Of a DNA stretch of 64,000 nucleotides, positions 55,052 through 64,000 are shown one piece after another. The notes beneath the pieces were generated by a model, which worked only from the letters and a program-made list of their open reading frames with translations, did not search any database and had not been told where the DNA came from. Source of the stretch: Urophycis tenuis (taxonomy: Eukaryota > Chordata > Actinopteri > Gadiformes > Phycidae); assembly GCA_036785325.1 (NCBI GenBank), contig JAXIVH010000028.1:2445143-2509142 (forward strand), given 5' to 3'. Both the position numbers and the translations under genes were made by a program. The first letter of the stretch is position 1. Every line of letters starts with the position of its first letter.

Positions 55052-55149
55052 TTTCTCATGTCATCGGCTGCTGAAACACGTGACGCTTTGGCGCCCCGCA
55101 GTGGACGCTGCCGAACATTACACTCAGAAGAAATCTCTTAACTATGAAG

Positions 55150-56731
55150 CCTTTTTTTAGTATTTAGTAGTATAAACTACACCACCACGATAAAGAACAT
55201 AACTACACCACCACTATGAAGAACACAACTACACCACCACAATGAAGAACATAACTACACCACCACAATGAAGAACATAACTACACCACCTCAATGAAGA
55301 ACACAACTACACCACCACAATGAAGAACATAACTACACCACCACTATGAAGAACACAACTACACCACCACAATGAAGAACATAACTACACCACCACATTG
55401 AAGAACATATACACCACCACAATGAAGAACATAACTACACCACCTCAATGAAGAACATAACTACACCACCTCAATGAAGAACATAACTACACCACCACAA
55501 TGAAGAACATAACTACACCACCACAATGAAGAACATAACTACACCACCACAATAAAGAACATAACTACACCACCACAATGAAGAACATAACTACACCACC
55601 ACAATGAAGAACATAACTACACCACCTCAATGAAGAACACACCACCTCAATGAAGAACATAACTACACCACCACAATGAAGAACATAACTACACGTAACA
55701 CCACCACAATAAAGAACATAACTACACCACCACAATGAAGAACATAACTACACCACCTCAATGAAGAACATAACTACACCACCACAATAAAGAACATAAC
55801 TACACCACCTCAATGAAGAACATAACTACACCACCACAATGAAGAACATAACTACACCACCACAATGAAGAACATAACTACACCACCACAATAAAGAACA
55901 TAACTACACCACCACAATAAAGAACATAACTACACCACCACAATGAAGAACATAACTACACCACCTCAATGAAGAACATAACTACACCACCACAATAAAG
56001 AACATAACTACACCACCTCAATGAAGAACATAACTACACCACCACAATGAAGAACATAACTACACCACCTCAATGAAGAACATAACTACACCACCACAAT
56101 AAAGAACATAACTACACCACCACAATGAAGAACATAACTACACCACCACAATAAAGAACATAACTACACCACCTCAATGAAGAACATAACTACACCACCA
56201 CAATAAAGAACATAACTACACCACCTCAATGAAGAACATAACTACACCACCACAATGAAGAACATAACTACACCACCACAATGAAGAACATAACTACACC
56301 ACCACAATAAAGAACATAACTACACCACCACAATAAAGAACATAACTACACCACCACAATGAAGAACATAACTACACCACCTCAATGAAGAACATAACTA
56401 CACCACCACAATAAAGAACATAACTACACCACCTCAATGAAGAACATAACTACACCACCACAATGAAGAACATAACTACACCACTTCAATGAAGAACATA
56501 ACTACACCACCACAATAAAGAACATAACTACACCACCACAATGAAGAACATAACTACACCACCTCAATGAAGAACATAACTACACCACCTCAATGAAGAA
56601 CATAACTACACCACCTCAATGAAGAACATAACTACACCACCACAATGAAGAACATAACTACACCACCACAATAAAGAACATAACTACACCACCACAATGA
56701 AGAACATAACTACACCACCACAATAAAGAAC
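55150..56731. repeat. 26-bp minisatellite, about 60 copies, with higher-order structure
   Basis: The unit is ACTACACCACCACAATGAAG followed by AACATA. Three main variants occur: CACAATGAAG (A), CACAATAAAG (B) and CTCAATGAAG (C). From about 55750 the order C B C A A B B A C B C A C B A recurs exactly 416 bp later (16 units), with one changed unit, so a block has been duplicated. Length changes occur near 55400 (23 bp), 55635 and 55695. The unit is not a multiple of three and is not coding. Confidence 0.97.
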
Positions 56732-56889
56732 CTACACTGTTGGCTGAAAAGAGTCAGTAAGAGAAGCCTACTGCTGGCCTACCAAATAAACCTAAAGGTG
56801 AGAGTATACGTTATAGCATATTATATTCTACATTGTATCTAGTATATTATATTGTATTTTATAGTATACATTATAGCATCTATTTAAAA

Positions 56890-57085
56890 TAATACGACAG
56901 AAAGACAGAAATACTTTAATGATCCCTGAGGGAAATTGCATTTGTTACAATACTCCGGGAAAAGAAAAGAAAGTGTAGAAGTGAAGAACAGAACAGTGCA
57001 GTGTAAGAAATATAAATAGGCCTATATAATACAAACATGAGTAACAATATACAGAAATATACATACATCTAGGGCATACACTAAA
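56890..57085 (-). mobile_element. LINE 3' tail fragment
   Basis: CAGAAATACTTTAATGATCC with CTGAGGGAAATTGCATTTGT closely matches 35430-35480, the 3' UTR of the LINE at 35424-38405. It is an antisense, strongly 5'-truncated copy. Confidence 0.78.
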
Positions 57086-57700
57086 GAAAGTAAATAGCAT
57101 ACACAAAGAAATAGTAAGTAATAAGTTAAGATAAATAATTTATATATACTGCCACCTCATGACGCAATTTATCAATAGGCCTACATGTCCGCACCATAGA
57201 CTGTATATAAGACTAGACTGTATAGACTGTATAGACTGTCCGCACTTGCTCGAGAGAAAATGCCCGGAAACGCAGGCGGAAGTTGTTTTCCTGAAACCCA
57301 CGAGTTTTGAGCGCCAGGTGACTCGTCGCATCATCACAGGTATTTCTTACGTTTTCATCCCAGAATGCATTCTGATCTTCTGATGCATGGCAGACGAAGC
57401 CGCATGCCTTATGTGAAACTCGTCAAAGAAGACTGTACTCCATCAGGAAGTCACTCCCTGTGAGGAGCGGAGTAAATATGTGTTTCATTTTTTGTACTTT
57501 GAACCGGGCGTTTTGAAGTTTCCCATTTCTTCTTGGTTATGTGCAGCCAGCAAGGTAGGCTATGTGTATTACATTTGGATTGATCTAATATATTTGTATT
57601 TACTTCGTACTGTGTATTTGAATGTGTTTATGTTTTACATTGTCGTACTGTAGTTCGACGGTGGATTGTGATGACGGCAAATGAACAGCAATAAAGTCAT
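57086..57700. other. No gene seen; repeat remnants
   Basis: 57194-57240 has (TAGACTGTA)n, the end motif of the common teleost repeat also seen at 28600. The remainder has no recognisable coding frame. Confidence 0.45.
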
Positions 57701-57702
57701 CA

Positions 57703-57935
57703 GGGGGGGTAGTAGCTCAGTGGGTAGAGCGGGTCTTCCACTAACCGGAGGGTCGGCGGTTCGATTCGGTTCGATTCCCTCCTCCAACTGTCCGCATGTC
57801 GAAGCTTCCTTGAGGAAGACACGAAACTCCACCTTGCTCCCCGGGCGCTGATCATAGCAGCCCACTGCTACTATGTACAATAATGATGGGTATGACATGG
57901 GAATAACAAATGAAGACCACAAGGTCCCAGTAAAA
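57703..57935 (+). mobile_element. tRNA-derived SINE with a doubled box B
   Basis: The head reads GGGGTAGTAGCTCAGTGGGT (box A) and then GGTTCGATTC twice in tandem (57758-57767 and 57768-57777), box B with a 10-bp duplication. The body (GTCCGCATGTCGAAGCTTCC, CTTGCTCCCCGGGCGCTG) matches, from memory, a common spiny-finned-fish SINE. The 3' end near 57935 is approximate. Confidence 0.75.
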
Positions 57936-57996
57936 AAATAAAACCGTGGTGTCGTTTATGGACCGGTCCAGAGGAGGGAGTAATGGTCACAGCTGT

Positions 57997-59553
57997 TAGA
58001 TTAGATTAGATTCAACTTTATTGTCATTGTGCAGAGTACAAGTAGGGACAACGAAATGCAGTTGGCGTTCTAACCAGAAGTGCAAATGTGCAAGACATGA
58101 AAAGTGGCAGTGGTTATTAATGTGGCGGTAATACTGAAGTACGGTAGTACTAAAGTGACATAAACAGTGCAGATTGAGGTAGTGATCATCAAGGTATAAA
58201 AACGGTATTAAACGTTTGTTAACAGTGGTATAAACATGTTAAAAAAAAAGTGTAAACAATGTACAATGTAAACAATGTACAATGTGCCGATAGTGCATGT
58301 AATAGCGATATAATAAAAGTAGTGTACTCGTGGTGCAATAGTGCTCTAGTGCAATATAACAGAACAGAACGGGTACAACAGATGAATATGGATTGTATGG
58401 ATATGGGGGGTCAATGGCAGTTAGAATAAATACAATAAATAATATTACTATAAATTAAATATATGCGGTATGTCTAGGGGGGGTGAGGTGTATGTCCAGG
58501 GGGGGTGAGGGGGGGGGGACCAGGTATTGGGTGGGCAGTGGTGAGTGTCTATGGGGGGGGGAAATGTTCATGTGGGTGTGGAGTTCAGGAGGCTGACAGC
58601 CTGGGGGAAAAAGCTTTCCCTGAACCTGCTGGTCCGGGTGCCCAGAGACCTGAAGCGCTTTCCAGAGGGGAGGAGGGTGAACAGTCTGTGGTTGGGGTGA
58701 GAGCTGTCCTTTGCGATGCTGCGCGCCTTACGCAGGCACCGCTTCCTCTGGACAGCCTCGATGGAGGGGAGTGGGGAACCGGTGATGTGTTGGCCGATTT
58801 TCACCACCCTCTGCAGTGCTTTGCGGTCCGAGGCGGAGCAGTTACCATACCACACTGTGACACAGTTGGTTAGTACGCTCTCGATGGTGCTACGGTAGAA
58901 GTTCACCAGGATCTGAGGAGACAGGTGGGCCTTTTTTAGTCTCCTCAAGAAGAAGAGGCGCTGGTGAGCCTTCTTGATTAGGGCAGTGGTGTTGAGGGAC
59001 CAGGATAGACTGTCGGAGATGTGGACTCCCAGAAACTTAAAGTTGGTTACCCGCTCAACCTCCGTCCCGTTAATGTGGAGGGGGGTGTGCGTGCCACCTT
59101 TTGTTTTCCTGTAGTCCACGATGATCTCCTTGGTCTTCGTGGCGTTGAGGGACAGGTTGTTGTCGGCACATCACGCAGCTAGGCACTGAACCTCCTCCCT
59201 GTACGCTGACTCATCGTTGTTGCTGATGAGGCCTATCACCGTTGTGTCGTCTGCAAACTTCACAATGGTGTTTGAACCATGTGTCGGTGTGCAGTCGTGG
59301 GTGAAGAGAGTACAGGAAAGGGCTCAGCACACAGCCCTGTGGAACGCCAGTGTTCAGGGTGAGGGTGGAGGAAGTGTGACCGTTGATCCTAACAGACTGC
59401 GGTCTGTTGGTCAGGAAGTCCAGTATCCAGTTACGGAGGGAGGGGGCAATGTTCAGATCACGGAGTTTGGTGATCAGTTTGGAGGGGTTGATTGTGTTGC
59501 ATGCTGAACTGAAGTCAATGAACAGCATTCTAACATATGTATGGCTTTTGTCC
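57997..59553 (-). mobile_element. Rex1/L2-type LINE, 5' truncated, in the foldback arm
   Basis: A (TTAGA)n tail is followed by TTCAACTTTATTGTCATTGT, 3' UTR sequence (58020-58567) and the RT. It stops near 59550 just upstream of the MLFIDFSSA motif, so only the C-terminal half of the RT is present. TTAG occurs at both junctions and may be the target duplication. The copy at 24600 is its short relative. Confidence 0.88.
58568..59528 (-). pseudogene. LINE reverse transcriptase C-terminal half
   Basis: The upstream piece has MLFIDFSSACNTINPSKLI and TGVPQGCVLSPFLYSL, then a frameshift near 59305 before the catalytic box (CRRHNGD in this frame). The downstream piece (58568-59119) has FKFLGVHISDSLSWSLNTTA, LFFLRRLKKAHLSPQILVNF and FRESFFPQAVSLLNS. 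A stop (TGA at about 59171) lies between. It is a dead copy. Confidence 0.9.
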
Positions 59554-60963
59554 TAGTTAGTGAAATAGTCAAGAAATGTAATCTATTGATTCGTGGACAT
59601 GGACACGAATTTCCTTTTTTTCGTGACTTTCAAACTAATATAATTCAATGGAAATATCGTTCGTGCCGGTGTCGTGCCAAAGTAGTTACCCCCGATAGAA
59701 TTTGTATCCCCTGGCCGCGGGAGCACGCATACACTCAGGGAGGTGGAGCTACGTTTCTTCGCTTCGGTTTATCAACAATGTTTTTATTCTGCTGTATGAT
59801 ACTATGTGTTAACGTAAATTTATACTATTCAGTGTTCTACATCTGACAGTTGTATTTAACCACGTAAGCTAGACCATTACTTAAGCTGTGAATTCAAGAT
59901 CACATTGACTCGAAATGTATGCTACATTAAACCATAAAGGTAATAAAAGGCTGGTCTTTTGTCTTTTGTTTTGTGAGTATTTCAGGTCATGTCTAGTAAC
60001 ACTGGTGAATATGGAGTATCCCCCCTGTAACTTGAGCTAGGATAGAGTAAACTTCTCCATACTCACCAGTGTTACTAGACATGACCTGAAATACTCACAA
60101 AATGAAACACAAGATGATAGTGCCTCATCTGTCTAGGGGGGGGGGGGATACTTATTATTTGTGTTAATTTACGTTAACACATAGTATCATACAGCAGAAT
60201 AAAAACATTGTTGATAAACCGAAGCGAAGAAACGTAGCTCCACCTCCCTGAGTGTATGCGTGCTCCCGCGGCCAGGGGATACAAATTCTATCGGGGGTAA
60301 CTACTTTGGCTAAAATACTACAGTACCCATGAGCCTCTTGGTGAAGACGCCAGCTAAAGTTGCCCGAGGACCCGCCGCCAGTTCTCTTTAAATGATATCC
60401 TAACCCTATGACGTCATTGTTAGGGATTAGGGTTGCAATGAAAGTCGCGTTGAGTGTCACGAAAAAAAAGGGAAAACCGTGTCCATGTACACGAATCAAT
60501 AGATTACATTTCTTAACTGTTTCACTAGCTGCCGTGACAATAACTCCCTCCGGTACATAAACGACACCACGGTCTTTGGAAATTAGACAATAATGAATAT
60601 GATCTATTGGTGGCTTTTCTATAAAGATATAACTTTTGCAATGATCCTCGTGACTCTGCATTGTTTTTATCTGATCTAGGCCCTGCAGAGCATTTGCTTC
60701 CCATGTTTGGAAGTGTTTTGCAGTTTTAAATCAGTTTTTACCTCTCAAAATCTGATTGAAGGCCAAATGTGTAAATGAAAGGTATACAGTATGTATGTAT
60801 GCCCTGCTTTTAATTGGGAGACTTTGCAACAGACATCTGTCTGCTAAAACACTTTGTTTCACGCTGCGCACTTTGGCGCAAGATCTGGTTAAGCCGTACG
60901 CGCGCTGTGTAGCTGGGTCGTCGTCTATCCAATGAAACACTGCACGGAAGGTTCAGACACAAT

Positions 60964-61713
60964 CAGTACGTTTACATGCAGCAAGAAATTCGAATTTCTA
61001 ATCGTATAAGACATCGTTCGGACTTTTTAAGTGCATGTAAACACCTTAATCCGACCTACTTCGGACCTACTTCGGACATCTCAAAATCGGATAACAACAC
61101 GTTTAAATGCAGCAAGAAATTCGAATTTCTGATCGGATCAGATAATGACATGCGTAAGACCGGATCACTTGTCCGAGTATACATGCCGTTCAGAGAATCG
61201 GATTAACAGCCGGAGCATGGGCTGACTCTGGACGCTATGTGGCGCTGCGCATGTGCAGAATGGCACTGCGCACGTGCAGAATGCAAAATCCGATTCAGAT
61301 CCGATTGCTGAGTATACATGCCGTTAAAAGTCAGACTATGAACGAATTATCCAGGTGTTGTTATCCGATTTTGAGATGTCCGAAGTAGGTCGGATTAAGG
61401 TGTTTACATGCACTTAAAAAGTCTGAACAATGTCTTATACGATTAGAAATTCGAATTTCTTGCTGCATGTAAACGTACTGATTGGTTCATAGTCGGACTT
61501 TTAACGGCATGTATACTCAGCAATCGGATCTGAATCGGATTTTGCATTCTGCGCATGCGCAGAGCGCCACATAACGTCCGGAGTCAGCCGTGCTCCGGCT
61601 GTTAATCCGATTCTCTGAACGGCATGTATACTCGGACAAGTGATCCAGTCTTACGCATGTTATTATCTGATCCGATCAGAAATTCGAATTTCTTGCTGCA
61701 TGTAAACGTACTG
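60964..61713. mobile_element. Self-nested MITE: one copy inserted inverted in another
   Basis: The ends are CAGTACGTTTACATGCAGC and its complement. A third terminus lies at 61461-61480 and a fourth, slightly mutated (ACGTTTAAATGCAGC), at about 61098. The arm order is A B A' B': 60964 to about 61092 pairs with 61357-61480, and about 61098-61330 pairs with 61484-61713. This is what results if an inner copy (about 61093-61480) in reverse orientation sits within an outer copy (60964-61092 plus 61481-61713). Each copy is about 360-390 bp, non-coding. Confidence 0.85.
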
Positions 61714-62429
61714 AATGAGACAGTTCACAACGAGTTATATGCAATGTATATAAACGTGTTGATTCTGGTAATTTGATGTTATCGTGTGTTTTCATGCTGA
61801 AAGTGCAATTCTTTTCAGAGACAGTGTATTTTTCTTTCCGGTACGGCGTTACCCCCCTCCAGATGTTTTAGTGGGGCACCGTACCGGCCGGTAGTGGCTT
61901 GCTTTCACCCCTGCTGTCATGGCACATTCATCAGTACATTCTTAACCTAGCACACCTTATAGCTTGGTCATGATTGGTGCATTCATTGTTTTGTTTTTTT
62001 ATATACTTCACAATCATTTGTACAAGTCTCTCAAGAGATGTCCTCTTTCGTGTAGCTCCTCCATGCGATAGTGCACAGTTTAAGTTTTTTATTTTCTGCT
62101 TTTTTTTTTTACTAGCGTCGCTCCTGAACTTAAACACAGACAGAGACCTGGAGGAACGTCCTGTATCTCCAACGTGCCATAGCAGCTCAAAAGGTGATTA
62201 CAATACTTTAATATAAGATATGTAAGATATGAATTCTATGAACAATGATTTCTAAAGTATTTAGTTCTCCAGGGATTTGTCGTTGTATCCACGTGCTATC
62301 TAACTTTTTAGATAGTTAACGCGTTAACAATCCTTCTGTTTGGAGAAGGACGTTATATCTTATGTTAATGTTAACTATGTTCAAAGAAACATGCATGAGA
62401 CTCACGCTCTGCAGACCTTGATGCATTAA
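61714..62429. other. TNFRSF copy 2 upstream sequence with an extra segment
   Basis: 61724-61748 and 62160-62429 match copy 1. The segment in between, about 400 bp, is absent from copy 1, which instead has a short (TCTATG)n run at 33311-33330. The extra segment shows no coding frame; it ends near GAACGTCCTGTATCTCCAAC. Confidence 0.6.
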
Positions 62430-63087
62430 AGGGATATTCCGCCATTTTTGGAAATAAGCTCATTTTCCACCTTCCCTCGAGCAAAACAATCGATCTTTAC
62501 CCTTTTCCCGTTCATCCAGCCGTTCTGTGAGTCTGGCGGTACAACTTTTAGCTGTAGCTTAGCATAGATCATTGAATCACATTAGACCATGAGCATCTCG
62601 CCCGCTTAGAAGTGATATGACGCGCCTCAAAGTATAGTCCCGGTATACCACCGGTAATAGCAGGTAATCACGTTGGTTGTATTGCCGGAAGAAGCCTACA
62701 GGGACTATTGAGGCGCTGTTTCATATCACTGCGCCCATGGTACCTTTGCAACTTTCCTTGATTAATACGCCAGAATGAGAGTATAGTTCCGGGTAAAATC
62801 AGCCTAGAAAATCGCCACGTTTCATTTTCCGTCGGTCTTATTGCACTTTCAAACTTGAGAAGAGACAAGTTTTAAATGGGAAAAATTACGGAAATCGTAG
62901 TCACTTCTAAGCGGGCGAGATGCCAATGGTCTAATCCGATTCAATGATCTATGCTAAGCTACAGCTAAAAGTTGTACCGCCAGACTCACAGAACGGCTGG
63001 ATGAATGGGAAAAGGGTAAAGATAGATTGTTTTGCTCGAGGGAAGGTGGAAAATGAGCTTATTTCCAAAAATGGCGGAATATCTCTT
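62430..63087. mobile_element. 658-bp long-TIR MITE with TAA target duplication
   Basis: The left end is AGGGATATTCCGCCATTTTT and the right end its complement (AAAAATGGCGGAATATCTCT), with arms of about 150 bp. TAA lies on both sides (62427-62429 and 63088-63090). TNFRSF copy 1 has the uninterrupted site GATGCAATAAGAGTC at about 33603. A 3-bp TAA duplication suggests PIF/Harbinger, without proof. Confidence 0.9.
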
Positions 63088-63302
63088 TAAGAGTCATTGA
63101 TTGAAGTTACAGATATCTCTACATGCCCATGTATTAGTGTCTGTGTGTCGAGAGAGGCTACTCTAAACACAAACAAGCCATGATGTTAGCGTTGCATTGA
63201 GCCTGAACAGAACTCCTGTGTTACAGCAGAGGAGCTCACTTCAGATCAGAAAGTATTCCTTCAAGCCATCATCTTTGTTATCTCAATTTTTTATTTCCTC
63301 AG

Positions 63303-63474
63303 AAATATCTGGTTCTCTGCCAGAGGACTGACGACAAATCTGAAGCTTCTAGAATGGAATGGAGATATGGAATGGAACTGCCATCTTTAGTTTTGTGTTT
63401 AATTCTCTTAATTACCACAACTACTGCCCCACCTGCCTGTTATGGATGGAGATGTTGCAACGATTGTAAACCAG
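63303..63474 (+). CDS. TNFRSF copy 2, signal-peptide exon
   Basis: The exon has the same borders as the copy 1 exon (acceptor TTTATTTCCTCAG, donor GTAAAG), with coding from ATG 63354. The signal peptide differs at one residue (ITTTTAPPA). The following cysteine-rich start reads CYGWRCCNDCKPG, closer to the usual CC..C.PG consensus than CCYDCLPG in copy 1. The remaining exons lie beyond the window. A LINE begins 27 bp into the intron. Confidence 0.87.
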
Positions 63475-63500
63475 GTAAAGAGACAAATATTTGACAAATT

Positions 63501-64000
63501 AGAATAGAATAGAATAGTCTTTATTGTCATTATACGGTGTACAATGAAATTTGAAAAGGGGCTCCCGCAGAGCTAGTGCACACAGAAAAACCAAAGAAAC
63601 AAAAACAAGACCAGAAAAAACAGACATTTTAAAAAGATGTACAATAATAGGTGCAAATATGGCTAAGGAGGTAGTGCAATAAAATATAATATAAATATGT
63701 ATGAGATGAAATTAGTTATATTTGAAAAAAAAAGGTTGTAAACATTCAAAACACTTAAGGCCAGTGCTTTCCAAGGTGCTGAAAGGGAGGTAGGGGGAGG
63801 TAGATAGGTTGGGTGGTTATTGTCCAGGGGGGCGGCAGTGCGTGTATCCGTGGGTGTTTGCAGTTTGTATGGCCCAGGGGAAAAAGCTCTTAATCAGTCT
63901 GCTAGTGTGGGACTTTGTGCATCTGTAGCGTCTCCCAGAAGGCAACAGATCAAACAAAGGGTAGGCAGGGTGTGAGGGGTCTCCGGTGATGGCCCTGATC
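63501..64000 (-). mobile_element. Rex1/L2-type LINE 3' part, running off the right edge
   Basis: A (AGAAT)n run, TAGTCTTTATTGTCATTATA and ACAATGAAATTTGAAAAGGG form an antisense LINE 3' end. From about 63850 the minus strand is coding and corresponds to the conserved RT C-terminus (AIRDLFD and SFFPxA-like segments). The element continues beyond base 64000. It is inserted in the first intron of TNFRSF copy 2. Confidence 0.8.

Larger units (their letters stand above)
52080..55105 (-). repeat. Unclassified repeat with promoter-like sequence, split by a hAT
   Basis: The left part (52080-52861) resembles 32400-33110 in inverted orientation: both carry GGGTGAAACTCCCAGGGTGG, GAACCACGTCTC, a GGT-rich stretch and a GTGTGCTGTG block. 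The right part (54123-55105) reads on the minus strand TGTAATGTTCGGCAGCG at its start, GGGATAAAAGGAGGC (TATA-like, about 54880) and GC-rich sequence. A long-terminal-repeat origin is possible, but no flanking duplication was found. A 176-codon frame in it resembles nothing known to me. Confidence 0.4.
57942..60575. mobile_element. Large foldback with a LINE inserted in its left arm
   Basis: The ends ACCGTGGTGTCGTTTATG (57942) and its complement (about 60556-60575) mark the arms. The left arm continues after the LINE at about 59553-59822, the right arm is about 60167-60555. Shared blocks include ACCCCCGATAGAATTTGTAT and TGATACTATGTGTTAACGTA. The right arm carries about 100 bp extra near 60310-60420. 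At the centre a second hairpin has 47-bp arms (about 59970-60016 and 60054-60100). No transposase is visible. Confidence 0.85.
60795..63500 (+). repeat. Segmental duplicate of 33125-34020 (TNFRSF copy 2)
   Basis: Matching blocks include TAAGCCGTACGCGCGCTGTG (33220 and 60889), ACTTTTTAGATAGTTAAC and the signal-peptide exon with its flanks. Both copies have the same orientation and are about 29.5 kb apart. Insertions specific to the second copy are the MITE at 60964-61713, about 400 bp at 61750-62170 and the MITE at 62430-63087. The first copy shows each empty site. Confidence 0.9.

Noticed and set aside
54529..55059. 176-codon minus-strand frame
   Set aside because: It resembles no family, lies in GC-rich repeat sequence and includes the hairpin at 55021; likely chance.
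55150..56731. CRISPR-like regular repeat
   Set aside because: The 26-bp units abut with no unique spacers, and the genome is vertebrate; it is a minisatellite.
60164..60661. 165-codon minus-strand frame as a gene
   Set aside because: It crosses the right arm of the foldback, and its C-terminal part repeats in the left arm; no conserved motif was recognised.

Overview
The window is vertebrate nuclear DNA, almost certainly from a teleost fish. The evidence is spliced host exons with GT/AG borders, and a transposon community typical of teleosts: Rex1/L2-type LINEs, an I/Nimb-type LINE with RNase H, a Penelope-like element with a GIY-YIG domain, Ty3/gypsy elements of the Mag type, PIF/Harbinger and hAT DNA transposons, tRNA-derived SINEs and many TIR MITEs. 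No bacterial genes, rRNA genes or CRISPR arrays are present.

The only recognisable host genes are two directly repeated copies of a TNF-receptor-superfamily gene, most like TNFRSF14/HVEM. Copy 1 runs from 33.8 kb to about 39.8 kb. It has a signal-peptide exon, two further cysteine-rich exons, a transmembrane exon and probably a short tail, and a LINE sits in one intron. Only the upstream region and signal-peptide exon of copy 2 (60.8-63.5 kb) lie in the window. Because the copies are paralogous, copy 1 shows the empty sites for insertions found in copy 2.

Layout. 1-5.16 kb: minus-strand Ty3/gypsy element with a solo LTR nested in its integrase. 5.16-15.2 kb: minus-strand Penelope-like element split by a 7-kb hAT, which contains a second hAT-type MITE, which contains a third MITE, a diverged tandem repeat and a LINE; the Penelope RT also carries an in-frame 57-bp tandem array. 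16.07-16.63 kb: zinc-finger fragment and a MITE. 16.7-21.7 kb: two-gene Harbinger with a hAT in its right terminus. 21.7-27.4 kb: I/Nimb-like LINE interrupted by a MITE, a LINE tail and a solo LTR. 27.65-28.75 kb: long-TIR MITE. 28.9-31.7 kb: L1/Tx1-like LINE. 33.1-40.7 kb: TNFRSF copy 1. 40.8-49.2 kb: hAT carrying a young Mag-type Ty3/gypsy element and a 620-bp MITE. 49.3-55.1 kb: fragments, a tRNA-Leu pseudogene, a SINE and a 1.2-kb hAT. 55.15-56.73 kb: 26-bp minisatellite. 57.0-60.6 kb: SINE and a large foldback split by a LINE. 60.8-64 kb: TNFRSF copy 2 upstream region with a self-nested MITE and a TAA-flanked MITE, then another LINE.

The most useful property is stratigraphy. At least eight insertions retain exact target duplications, and in several the interrupted frame reads through if the insert is ignored, so their relative order can be read from the sequence. 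The most unusual signals are the in-frame array in the Penelope RT, the higher-order structure of the 26-bp minisatellite, the MITE inserted inverted into a copy of itself, and the large foldback with a LINE in one arm. All element names come from motifs and memory of families; no database was searched.
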